From Rubripirellula obstinata (GTDB lineage: Bacteria > Planctomycetota > Planctomycetia > Pirellulales > Pirellulaceae), in assembly GCF_001642955.1 (NCBI RefSeq), contig NZ_LWSK01000044.1, positions 1-43,991 of the forward strand: a DNA stretch of 43,991 nucleotides, in the 5' to 3' direction. Shown in pieces: positions 16,803 to 24,828 of this stretch. The stretch's first letter is position 1. The number at the start of each line of letters is the position of its first letter. Below the pieces are notes generated by a model. It made no database searches, had not been told where the DNA came from, and saw only the letters and a program-made list of their open reading frames with translations. Position numbers and translations under genes: made by a program.

Positions 16803-18200
16803 ATGACACTTCTCATTAAAAACGGCCGCATCATCACGGCCGACCAAGACTACCTCGCCGACATTTTGGTCGAAGGGGAAACGATCACGCAAATTGACAC
16901 GCTGATCGAACCCCGTAACGAAATCGAAGCGGATGAAATCATCGACGCAAGCGGGAAGTATGTTTTCCCAGGCTTCATCGATCCGCATGTTCATATTTAT
17001 CTGCCCTTCATGGGCACCTACGCCAAAGACACCTACGACTCGGGCAGCCGCGCGGCATTGCTCGGCGGGACGACAACGCTGATCGAAATGTGTTGCCCGT
17101 CGCGTGACGAGGATCTCGTCGAGGCATACGAACTTTGGAAAAGCAAAGCAGTCGGTATCTCGGCATGTGATTTCTCGTTCCACATGGGAATCTCGCACTT
17201 CGATGAAGACACTCCCGAACAAATCAATCGCATTGTTGACGATGGCATCACGTCGCTGAAGGTTTTCTTGGCGTACAAGGGAGCACTCGGCGTGACCGAT
17301 GACGAGCTGTACCAGACCTGCAAGGTTGCCAAAGAATTGAACTTGGTGGTGACCGCGCATTGTGAAAACGCAGACCTGGTCGCACAACTTCAAAACGAGT
17401 TGGTCGCTGCAGGCAAACTCGGTCCCGAATTTCACGAACCATCGCGACCCGTCACGGTGGAAGCCAGTGGCGTTCATCACTTTTGCACGTTCTTGGAAAT
17501 GACGGGCGCGAGCGGTTACATCGTTCACACGTCTTGCCGCGATGCCGTCGAAGCCGCGATGCCGTTTCGTGCTCGCGGAGTTGATGTGCAACTAGAAACG
17601 GTGATTCCGTACTTGGTGATGGACAGCAGCTACGCCGAGCGACCTGATTTTGAGGGCGCGAAGTACGTGATGAGTCCACCGATCCGCGACGTCTCGCACC
17701 AGCGTTATCTCTGGGACGCGATCGCGTCGGGAACCATTTCAACAGTCGCCACCGATCACGCTCCGTTCGACTTTGCGGGTCAAAAAGAAATGGGACGGCC
17801 GCCGGAATCCGACTTCACTAAAATTCCCAACGGAATTCCATCGGTCCAGCATCGGCCGGTGCTGTTGTATTCGTACGGCGTCGCCACGGGAAGAATTGAT
17901 CTGCATCGGTTCGTTGAACTGGTCTCCACGGCCGCAGCCAAACAGTTCGGCATGTTTCCTCGCAAGGGAACAATCCAAATTGGCGGCGACGCGGACCTGG
18001 TCGTCTGGGACCCCACTTACAAGGGCACCATCACCGACGACACGCGAGCGATGGACACGGACTACGAAGCCTTTGAAGGATTTGAAATCACAGGCCGTGC
18101 GGACGTGGTGACCTGCCGCGGACAGGTCTCAGTGCGTGACGGAATCTTTGTCGGTGAACTTGGGCACGGGCAGTTGGTGCCGAGGAATCGGGGCGGGTAA
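16803..18200 (+). CDS. Dihydropyrimidinase (D-hydantoinase family)
   Basis: Binuclear-metal cyclic amidohydrolase predicted to open dihydrouracil or dihydrothymine to the N-carbamoyl-beta-amino acid. From the ATG at 16803 it has 465 residues: metal ligands His62 and His64 in DPHVHIYLPF, the carboxylated Lys153 in SLKVFLAYKG, further His ligands in VTAHCENAD and IVHTSC, and the late Asp in ATDHAPFDF. An upstream ATG at 16746 would start within the hairpin and is unlikely. It belongs to the pyrimidine operon. Its last 25 codons (from 18126) form the first unit of a 195-bp tandem array, so the C-terminal coding end is repeated downstream. Confidence 0.93.
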   Translation: MTLLIKNGRIITADQDYLADILVEGETITQIDTLIEPRNEIEADEIIDASGKYVFPGFIDPHVHIYLPFMGTYAKDTYDSGSRAALLGGTTTLIEMCCPSRDEDLVEAYELWKSKAVGISACDFSFHMGISHFDEDTPEQINRIVDDGITSLKVFLAYKGALGVTDDELYQTCKVAKELNLVVTAHCENADLVAQLQNELVAAGKLGPEFHEPSRPVTVEASGVHHFCTFLEMTGASGYIVHTSCRDAVEAAMPFRARGVDVQLETVIPYLVMDSSYAERPDFEGAKYVMSPPIRDVSHQRYLWDAIASGTISTVATDHAPFDFAGQKEMGRPPESDFTKIPNGIPSVQHRPVLLYSYGVATGRIDLHRFVELVSTAAAKQFGMFPRKGTIQIGGDADLVVWDPTYKGTITDDTRAMDTDYEAFEGFEITGRADVVTCRGQVSVRDGIFVGELGHGQLVPRNRGG

Positions 18201-18905
18201 GGTTTAACCACGGATGGCTGTCGCGGGACCACGGATGTTGTGAGTAGGTTTGAGCATAAAAATCCGTGGGTCTGCGAAAGCCATCCGTGGGTATCTCGTT
18301 ACCGCAAATACCGCGGGCAAGTCTCAGTGCGTGACGCAATCTTTGTCGGTGAACTTGGGCATGGGCAGTTGGTGCCGAGGAATCGGGGAGGGTAAGGTTT
18401 AACCACGGATGGCTGTCGCAGACCCACGGATGTTGTGGGTAGGTTTGTGCGTAAAAATCCGTGGGTCTGCGAAAGCCATCCGTGGGTATTTCTGTACCGA
18501 AGACAATGCGGACACGTCTCAGTGCGTGACGGAATCTTTGTCGGCGAACTTGGGCACGGGCAGTTGGTGCCGAGGAATCGCGGCGGGTAAGTTTTAACCA
18601 CGGATGGCTTTCGCAGACCCACGGATGTTGTGGGTAGGTTTGAGCATAAAAATCCGTGGTCCCGCGAAAGCCATCCGTGGGTATCTCTTTACCGCAAATA
18701 ATGCGGACACGTCTCAGTGCGTGACGGAATCTTTGTCGGTGAACTTGGGCATGGGCAGTTGGTGCCGAGGAATCGCGGAGGGTAAGTTTTAACCACGGAT
18801 GGCTTTCGCAGACCCACGGATGTTGTGGGTAGGTTTGAGCATAAAAATCCGTGGTCCCGCGAAAGCCATCCGTGGTTATCTCTTTACCCTCAATTGCCTT
18901 ACACT
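18126..18905. repeat. Tandem array of a 195-bp unit (about four copies)
   Basis: The word gtctcagtgcgtgac recurs at 18126, 18321, 18516 and 18711, each exactly 195 bases apart. Every unit contains the last 25 codons of the dihydropyrimidinase, including its stop, followed by a palindrome (arms of the type ccacggatggctttcgcaga and complement, about 28 nt, with a 25-30-nt loop). The last unit decays after about 18888. Copies differ by scattered substitutions, for example a Gly-to-Ala change in copy 2. The period is divisible by three, so a long reading frame stays open on the opposite strand. Confidence 0.95.
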
Positions 18906-18944
18906 TCCCATTCTTAACCGCCCCGCACCTCTTACGATTGATCC

Positions 18945-19559
18945 GTGTCCGTGAGTACTGAAGAACATATCCTGGTTGTCCCTGAATCATTTGTGAACTC
19001 GATCGGGACCATCGACGGTTTTGAACCGGACGTGGATCGATTCTTGAAGCCGATCTTGGCGTCGGATCAACTGTCGTTTCAACCTCGCGGGGCGATGGAA
19101 GTCGATCCTAGTTTTAAGCAACTGATTCCCTACGTGCTGTTGGAATCGACGGATGCGAGCGGTGAAGTTCATCTGTTTACTTACACACGTGGCGGTGGTG
19201 GCGGTGAATCGCGACTGCACGCCAAACGCAGCGTTGGAATCGGCGGGCACATCAGTGCAGAAGACGCCGAAGGGGACGGTGATCCTTACACGATCGGAAT
19301 GCAACGCGAGTTGTCCGAAGAAGTGCAATTGGAGTCAGGGTACAGCGAGCAGCGAGTGGGACTAATCTACGACCCATCCAATGAAGTAGGCCAGGTCCAT
19401 CTGGGCGTCGTGCATTTGTTCAAGCTAGAAAGTCCGACGGTACGCAGCAACGAAGATGACTTGGCCGAAGGTGGTTTCGTTAGCGTCAAAGAGCTGAAAC
19501 AGGATCGCGATCGGCTGGAAACCTGGAGCCAACTCGCCCTCGATGCACTCTATTCCTGA
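18945..19559 (+). CDS. NUDIX-like phosphohydrolase
   Basis: A 204-residue protein with a diverged NUDIX box: Gly-Gly at 99-101 (GIGGHIS) and RELSEEV at 121-127 match the GX5EX7REUXEEXGU pattern, with a longer spacer (AEDAEGDGDPYTIGMQ). A Gly-rich turn (TRGGGGGESR) precedes it. NUDIX enzymes cleave nucleoside-diphosphate-linked compounds; the substrate cannot be read from the sequence. The start is GTG at 18945, with GTG 18951 the alternative. It is spaced only 3 bases from the cysteine desulfurase, so the two are probably co-transcribed. Confidence 0.8.
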   Translation: MSVSTEEHILVVPESFVNSIGTIDGFEPDVDRFLKPILASDQLSFQPRGAMEVDPSFKQLIPYVLLESTDASGEVHLFTYTRGGGGGESRLHAKRSVGIGGHISAEDAEGDGDPYTIGMQRELSEEVQLESGYSEQRVGLIYDPSNEVGQVHLGVVHLFKLESPTVRSNEDDLAEGGFVSVKELKQDRDRLETWSQLALDALYS

Positions 19560-19562
19560 ACC

Positions 19563-20738
19563 ATGAGCACGGAACAGGCGAATTCCATGATCTACCTGGA
19601 TCACCATTCCACCACGCCATGCGATCCGTTGGTGGTGCAAGCGATGTTGCCGTGGCTGACTGAATCGTTTGGCAATCCGCACAGTTCGCATGCGGCCGGT
19701 CGCGAAGCGGCCGAGGCAATCAATCGTTCACTCGATACGATCGCGACATGCCTGGGCGTGCCCGCCAGTTCGTTGGTGATCACCAGCGGTGCGACCGAAG
19801 CGAATAATTTGGCGATCCGAGGGACGTGTCTGCATCCGCGACAAAAGCGGCGTCACATTATCACCGCGGCCACTGAACATCCCGCCGTTTTGGATGTGGT
19901 CAGCGATCTTGGAAAACAAGGCTTTCGTATCAGCGTGCTGCCAGTCGATTCACTCGGGCACATCGACCTGAATCAGTTGGCGGATTCGATCGATGATGAC
20001 ACGGCAATCGTTTCGATCATGTGGGCGAACAATGAAATCGGCACCGTGGCTCCGATCAAAGCGATCGCCAAAATCTGCCACGACCAAGGTACAATCCTGC
20101 ATAGCGATGCCACGCAGACGCTTGGACGGATGCCGATCAACGTGCAGGACTCTGACGTCGATCTGGTCAGTTTTTCTGCGCACAAATGCTACGGCCCCAA
20201 AGGAACTGGAATCCTGGTTGCGGGCAATGGCAATCGACGAGTTCGATTGCGACCACAGATCGTTGGCGGTGGTCAGCAAAATCAATTGCGAAGTGGCACG
20301 ATGGCCCCGGCTTCGATTGTTGCCATGGCTACGGCAGTCAGCGGAGCTACGACCGACGTTAGCGATCAGGCTGGCCGACTAAATCAATTGCGGGATTCGC
20401 TTTGGTTCGGATTGCTGGATCAGATCGACGGTTTGACGCTGCACGGTCCCGCTTTGGATTCAGCGGATCGGTTGGCGGGAAATTTGAATTTTTCGGTGCC
20501 ACTGATTGAAGGCGAAGCTTGGATGGCGGCGACGCCGGAGGTTGCCTTTAGTACCGGGTCGGCGTGCAGCGATGTGAGCGATAAACCGAGTCATGTTTTG
20601 TCGGCGATCGGGTTATCGGAATCTGCCGCACGGCAAAGCGTCCGGTTCGGGATCGGTCGAACCAACACGCCGGACGAAATCCAACGAGCGATTGAGTTGC
20701 TAGCAAAATCACATGCACGGGTTTCAGCCGCACGCTAG
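19563..20738 (+). CDS. Cysteine desulfurase, NifS/IscS family
   Basis: PLP enzyme of 391 residues that removes sulfur from cysteine for Fe-S clusters or thiolation. YLDHHSTTP is at 11-19, His105 in ATEHPAV stacks on PLP, Lys208 in SFSAHKCYGPKG forms the Schiff base, and Cys335 in STGSACSD is the persulfide Cys in the flexible loop of class I enzymes. ATG 19563 is the start; an internal ATG at 19587 (MIYLDHH) would give the usual N-terminus. No iscU or sufU scaffold gene is beside it, so a general or tRNA-thiolation role is as likely as dedicated cluster assembly. Confidence 0.92.
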   Translation: MSTEQANSMIYLDHHSTTPCDPLVVQAMLPWLTESFGNPHSSHAAGREAAEAINRSLDTIATCLGVPASSLVITSGATEANNLAIRGTCLHPRQKRRHIITAATEHPAVLDVVSDLGKQGFRISVLPVDSLGHIDLNQLADSIDDDTAIVSIMWANNEIGTVAPIKAIAKICHDQGTILHSDATQTLGRMPINVQDSDVDLVSFSAHKCYGPKGTGILVAGNGNRRVRLRPQIVGGGQQNQLRSGTMAPASIVAMATAVSGATTDVSDQAGRLNQLRDSLWFGLLDQIDGLTLHGPALDSADRLAGNLNFSVPLIEGEAWMAATPEVAFSTGSACSDVSDKPSHVLSAIGLSESAARQSVRFGIGRTNTPDEIQRAIELLAKSHARVSAAR

Positions 20739-20770
20739 GCAGCCTACTGTTCCCAGACAGCCAAAGCTCC

Positions 20771-20843
20771 GTTTCCCGGCGTCAATTACCCACTAAATCT
20801 CTCTTTACGTACAGTAGTGGGTGGCGTTAATCTGTCGGGAAAC
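20771..20843. other. Bulged stem-loop upstream of the low-complexity protein gene
   Basis: gtttcccg (20771-20778) can pair with cgggaaac (20836-20843), and acccact (20788-20794) with agtgggt (20816-20822), giving a two-part stem with internal loops. It lies between the cysteine desulfurase stop and the next start. It might terminate the upstream unit or act as a leader; no T-run follows. Confidence 0.4.
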
Positions 20844-20926
20844 ACAGACTTCTAAAAGGTCGATAACCCGGTCAATGATGGCCGGTCGATTTAACACGAA
20901 GGCCATTCAACTCGAAGGATTGAGCG

Positions 20927-22954
20927 ATGGGCGGAATTCCCACCATGCTATTGATGATCGCCGCTGCGGGGGTCACGTACGGATGGCAGCCAGACAAAAA
21001 CGGCGACGACGCTTCGGCGGTCGAGTACATCGTGCAAGTCTCGCCAGCCGAACTTGTTCAATTGCAAAAGTCCGATAGCACTGCGGGTGGTAGTGCTGCG
21101 CACTCACAGATCAGCAGTGTGATTGATCCGGAAGTCCGTGGTCATGTTTCCAGGATTGTGCTTCGCGTCGGAACAGGCGACTTGCCACGAACAACGCCAT
21201 CCGCTTTGACCAGCCAGCGTGTTGCGACACTGAAACCTGATCCGCAGGGCGGTGGTGGCGGTTTTGGATTGCCATCGACCTTACAAAATTCCGCTAGCGA
21301 CGCGTTGAACAACGCCGCCAACCAGTTTGGCAATCAAGCGGTTGACCGTGCCGGCCGCGCCCTACAAAACGGTGCTGATCAAGCCGGGCAGAAAGCCAAC
21401 AATCTGCTTGATCGAATCCGAGGAAAGACTCAATCCGCCCAAGCTGCCGCCGGACGCGACGTCGTTCCGCCGCCATCGACTCGGCCCAGAAACGGCACCT
21501 TCGGAACATCGCAGCTCGGAAAATCGCAACTCGGAACCACACAACCCAACAACAATCTTGCCAATCAGAATCCATCAACCAGCCCCTTTGCCCAACCGCG
21601 TGCCGGTGGCCCATCCACTTCACCGACTAGGCAAAATTTGCAGACCGAACGTGACAACGAATGGAACCGGTTCGCGACACAGCAACAACAGCAGCAAAAT
21701 TCGCGAACTCCCAACGCCTCATTAGCCAGCAACGGTCTTCGTTCTTCGGATACATTTGGCCGCATGCCCAATGCTTTGCAGAACAGCGGAATGTCGCAGA
21801 ACAGCGGAATGTCAAACACCGATGCGAATCGAACCGGCCGCGAGCAAGACTTGGCTGGATCACGCAACACCGATGGAGTGTATTCGCAGATCGATCAGAC
21901 GAATCGTGATTTCCAGTATGGATACGGGACTGATTCGGCGAACAATCAACAAGCGCGCAGCACCCAATCCACTCGCGGTACCAACCAACAATCACGAAAC
22001 CCATCGTTAAATAGTCCGTCGAACAATTTTGCCGACCGAAACTCGCAAGGCAAACAGTACGTTGGCTCAAGCCGCCACAATCCGCGACTGAGCCAAGAAC
22101 AATTGGCCGCCGGGGCTTGGGATTTCGATGACTACAATCGCTTAGTCGATCGCAATGGACGGTTGGTCGAAACGGACGAACGCCAACCACGTTTTACGGA
22201 CCGCTCAGCCAACGGAACAACCTTCAACAATTTCCCTCGCACCAACGATTCACAAGCATCTTCACGCCTGAACTCTCCTTCGCTGAATGACCGTGGGATG
22301 GGTAACAACGGCGACTACGATCGCTCGATGGCTGGCAGACAATCATCAATGCAAAGTCGCGACGCGTGGGGACAGACAAACGGTAACGGTGATCAACGCG
22401 ATCGCTATTTCCAAGATCAGAACACGCGAGATCGGGATCGATTCGCCGGCAATTCGGTGACGAACATGCTGGACTCGCGAGACGGCTCACGTGGTTTGGA
22501 TAGCCGCGAAAGAGGATACTCGTCAAACAGTAACCAAAATCGAGACCCCGGCTACAATGATCCGAGGTACGCCAATTCCAGTTCGCAATACGGCGACCGC
22601 AATGACAGGGATCCTCGTTACGCGTCACTCGCCATCAGCGACCGAAATCCTGCAACACGTTCAAACTACGATCGCGCGGATTCAAATCGGCAGCCGGTCT
22701 CTAATCAGACCAATGGTAACTCGGAATTTAATTCAGGCATTTCACCGGGCCGAGTATCGCAGGCTGGATTTGTTCCCACGGGCAACATCGTCAAACCGAA
22801 ACCCGTTGCAGCACAGCCGTTATTCAATGGTTTGCTTTTGATTTCGATTGTTGCCAATCTGTATTTGATCTTCTGGCTCAAAAACTTGAGGGTCCAGTTC
22901 AAAGAAATGGTCACAGCGAAGCGAATGGCGAACTCCACAGCTTCGGTCGCCTAG
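20927..22954 (+). CDS. Large low-complexity protein with C-terminal membrane anchor
   Basis: I do not recognise this 675-residue protein. The first 20 residues are hydrophobic (MGGIPTMLLMIAAAGVTYGW), possibly a signal or membrane segment. Residues about 28-75 (VEYIVQVSPAELVQLQK) look folded. From about 100 to 610 the chain is dominated by Asn, Gln, Ser, Arg, Asp and Gly with short internal repeats (for example GMSQNSGMSN) and should be disordered. One clear membrane helix lies near 632-651 (LFNGLLLISIVANLYLIFWL), followed by a basic tail. The start is ATG 20927 with a GAAGGA-type ribosome-binding site. A wall- or envelope-associated role is a guess. Confidence 0.75.
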   Translation: MGGIPTMLLMIAAAGVTYGWQPDKNGDDASAVEYIVQVSPAELVQLQKSDSTAGGSAAHSQISSVIDPEVRGHVSRIVLRVGTGDLPRTTPSALTSQRVATLKPDPQGGGGGFGLPSTLQNSASDALNNAANQFGNQAVDRAGRALQNGADQAGQKANNLLDRIRGKTQSAQAAAGRDVVPPPSTRPRNGTFGTSQLGKSQLGTTQPNNNLANQNPSTSPFAQPRAGGPSTSPTRQNLQTERDNEWNRFATQQQQQQNSRTPNASLASNGLRSSDTFGRMPNALQNSGMSQNSGMSNTDANRTGREQDLAGSRNTDGVYSQIDQTNRDFQYGYGTDSANNQQARSTQSTRGTNQQSRNPSLNSPSNNFADRNSQGKQYVGSSRHNPRLSQEQLAAGAWDFDDYNRLVDRNGRLVETDERQPRFTDRSANGTTFNNFPRTNDSQASSRLNSPSLNDRGMGNNGDYDRSMAGRQSSMQSRDAWGQTNGNGDQRDRYFQDQNTRDRDRFAGNSVTNMLDSRDGSRGLDSRERGYSSNSNQNRDPGYNDPRYANSSSQYGDRNDRDPRYASLAISDRNPATRSNYDRADSNRQPVSNQTNGNSEFNSGISPGRVSQAGFVPTGNIVKPKPVAAQPLFNGLLLISIVANLYLIFWLKNLRVQFKEMVTAKRMANSTASVA

Positions 22955-22986
22955 TAGTCCATGTCAGCTCAATCTTCGGTTAGGAG

Positions 22987-23052
22987 GTAGCGGAAGTCGC
23001 GTAGACTTTCGGCGTCCCCCTCGTAGCCGAAACTCTTGGCGAGTTCCGCTAC
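22987..23052. repeat. GTAG-footed palindrome (diverged arms)
   Basis: Arms of 27 nt at 22987-23013 (starting gtagcggaagtcgcg) and 23026-23052 (ending gagttccgctac), with about five mismatches and a 12-nt loop. Ends are GTAG and CTAC. Confidence 0.8.
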
Positions 23053-23224
23053 CCGAAAATTGAGGTGACGCGGAATACTAGCAGTCCACAACAGCTTCGT
23101 TTGCGGGTGCAGCGCAAAAGCTGCGCAGCAGCGATGGGGGGACAGCTTGGGAAATGTCCCGAAACAACTTCCAGATTTCCCAATCCGAACCGAGCGACAG
23201 CGAGTCTTCGCTAAGCCCCAAGAC

Positions 23225-23333
23225 GTAGGCCGGCAACGAGCCGCTTCGGTGCTGTTCCGGTAGACGCTGTTACGGCAGAAGCTGTTTGCTCGGATTGCCG
23301 GAACTGCGTCGAAGACTCCTTGTTCCGGCCTAC
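23225..23333. repeat. GTAG-footed palindrome related to the 40.1-kb copy
   Basis: Begins gtaggccggcaacga and ends ccttgttccggcctac, an imperfect palindrome of about 109 bases. Words such as gttccgg, cggaactgcg and tgttccggcctac are shared with the outer arms at 40098-40360, so this is a diverged member of that family. Confidence 0.75.
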
Positions 23334-23895
23334 CTAAGTTTCTGGAACAGCGATGCAAAACTCCAAAATCGCTCGGGACTAGCCCGGATTTTTTACAACT
23401 CGAACGCGTAAACGAGGGATTTGCATGGAATCCCTCGCTCACGCATTTGGGTTGCGAAGAGTCAACCGCTAGCGAATTGCAGCCTTAAAAAACTTCAAAT
23501 CTGCACAGTTTTTGGCGTACTTCGTGCGGATTTGGTCATATGTATTTATCTAGGGATTGCCCCCTAGGTACAATGGGGTATTGATAAAGGAGATGGGCAC
23601 TCATTATCCACCTGCCAGCGGGAGTGGTGTGGTCGAAGCGATATCAGGTAGATTTTTCCGAACAAGCGTTCAGGGTTATTTCGTACCGTTGTTTCATAAA
23701 TCACTCCATTGACCGCTATTCGATGCGGGCACCGACAGCGAAACACGCCCCTACTTTGGGGAGACGCGCGTCGCAGCAATGCGGAATCCGCCGGGGAAGA
23801 ACCTTGGCAATGACTTCACTGGCGATCAGCCAATGCAGGGACCGGCGACTGAGCTGCCTACGAACTCAACCTATTCTTTGAAGACTAAAAAAACT

Positions 23896-24528
23896 ATGAC
23901 TGTGAAATTACTGATTGTGGATGATCACGAAATCATTCGTACCGGGCTGCATGCAATGTTTAGCGGCACCGATTTCGAGATCGCTGCGGAAGCGACGACA
24001 GCAGCCGAAGCGTTGGCAGAAGTTGAAAAAGCGACCCCTGATGCCGTCCTGATGGACATTCGCATGGAAGGTGGTGATGGCCTCAATGCCTTGGGCCGGT
24101 TGAAGCTCGATCATCCCGATCTTCCGATCGTCCTGTTTTCCGCCTACGACAACCCGACCTACATCGCGCGTGCGGTTGCCTTGGGTGCGTCAGGATATGT
24201 GCTGAAAAACGCGACTCGCGATCGATTGCTCGCCGCACTCAAAACCGCTGCTGCAGGCGAATCGGCTTGGACCCGCGAAGAGCTTCGCCGAGTTACCGGT
24301 GCTCTCGCGACACCTCGCCTGAGTCAGGATATCGAGGTTCCATTGACTCAGCGGGAAAGCGAAGTGCTGCGTCAAATGGCGTTAGGCCTGACCAACAAAG
24401 AAATCGCCAAGATGCTGGGCATCAGCTACGAAACGGTCAAAGAGCACGTTCAGCACATCCTGCGAAAGATCGGTGTCAGCGACCGCACCCAAGCCGCTGT
24501 TTGGGCAGTACGAAAGAACTTGGTTTAA
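23896..24528 (+). CDS. Response regulator, NarL/LuxR type
   Basis: Two-component transcription regulator of 210 residues. The receiver domain (1-120) has the acidic pair in IVDDHE, the phospho-acceptor Asp54 in VLMDIRMEGG, a Ser in LFSAYD and Lys in GYVLKNA. The C-terminal LuxR helix-turn-helix (about 145-205) reads LTQRESEVLRQMALGLTNKEIAKML and ends with VKEHVQHILRKIGVSDRTQAAVWA. The ATG at 23896 starts right at the receiver strand; an in-frame ATG at 23779 would add 39 unrelated residues. No histidine kinase gene is adjacent, so it is an orphan here. Confidence 0.92.
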   Translation: MTVKLLIVDDHEIIRTGLHAMFSGTDFEIAAEATTAAEALAEVEKATPDAVLMDIRMEGGDGLNALGRLKLDHPDLPIVLFSAYDNPTYIARAVALGASGYVLKNATRDRLLAALKTAAAGESAWTREELRRVTGALATPRLSQDIEVPLTQRESEVLRQMALGLTNKEIAKMLGISYETVKEHVQHILRKIGVSDRTQAAVWAVRKNLV

Positions 24529-24543
24529 TCAAGCGATTGAATC

Positions 24544-24750
24544 GTAGCTGGACCCGCCAGGGTTCAGTCGGTATGGACTGAACCCAACGCCGTGAAGAGT
24601 TTTGGTCCCGGAAAACACGGGTGTTCGTTTAACCGCGTTGGGCATCGCCCCGCGCGTTGTGCTAGCCCGAACGCGCGGGGCGATGCCCACGCGGTTAAAC
24701 GGTTTGGAAACCCTTCGCGGTATGGTCTGAACCCTGGCGGGATCAGCTAC
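24544..24750. repeat. Family-B palindrome interrupted by element A
   Basis: The outer element is family B: gtagctggacccgccagggt at 24544 and the matching right arm ending ctac at 24750. Its right arm is split by an insertion at 24586-24717 bounded by a 17-nt direct repeat (cggtatggactgaaccc at 24569-24585, one mismatch at 24718-24734). Removing the insertion and one repeat copy restores a near-perfect hairpin. The insert is element A, with ends aacgccgtgaagag and cccttcg and inner arms 24627-24658 and 24670-24700. Confidence 0.92.
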
Positions 24751-24764
24751 GAGACACTGCAAAT

Positions 24765-24802
24765 AAAAAAACCTCCGGCTGTTTCCAGCCGAAGGGTTTT
24801 TT
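24765..24802. terminator. Bidirectional rho-independent terminator
   Basis: A stem of about 10 bp (cctccggctg with cagccgaagg, loop tttc), flanked by A6-7 on the left and T6 on the right. It reads as an intrinsic terminator in both directions, between the convergent response regulator and rpsA genes. Confidence 0.88.
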
Positions 24803-24828
24803 CGTTTCACAATGGGAACCCCGCGATC

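Larger units (their letters stand above)
22955..23895. other. Gene-free 0.94-kb region with two palindromes
   Basis: I find no supportable gene here. The left half carries the two GTAG-footed palindromes listed separately (22987-23052 and 23225-23333). The reverse-strand frame over 22969-23442 only translates those repeats. The right half (23440-23895) is the long leader of the response regulator. It contains a possible -10 (TACAAT at 23569-23574) inside a short imperfect dyad (ccccctaggtacaatgggg). Confidence 0.5.

Noticed and set aside
16749-17591. 280-codon reverse frame opposite the dihydropyrimidinase
   Set aside because: Shadow of the metal-site region of the amidohydrolase. No recognisable domain.
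18126-18905. CRISPR array
   Set aside because: The units are contiguous 195-bp tandem copies with no unique spacers and no cas genes. They derive from a coding-gene end.
22969-23442. 157-codon reverse frame in the 0.94-kb gap
   Set aside because: It translates two palindromic repeats and has no recognisable domain.
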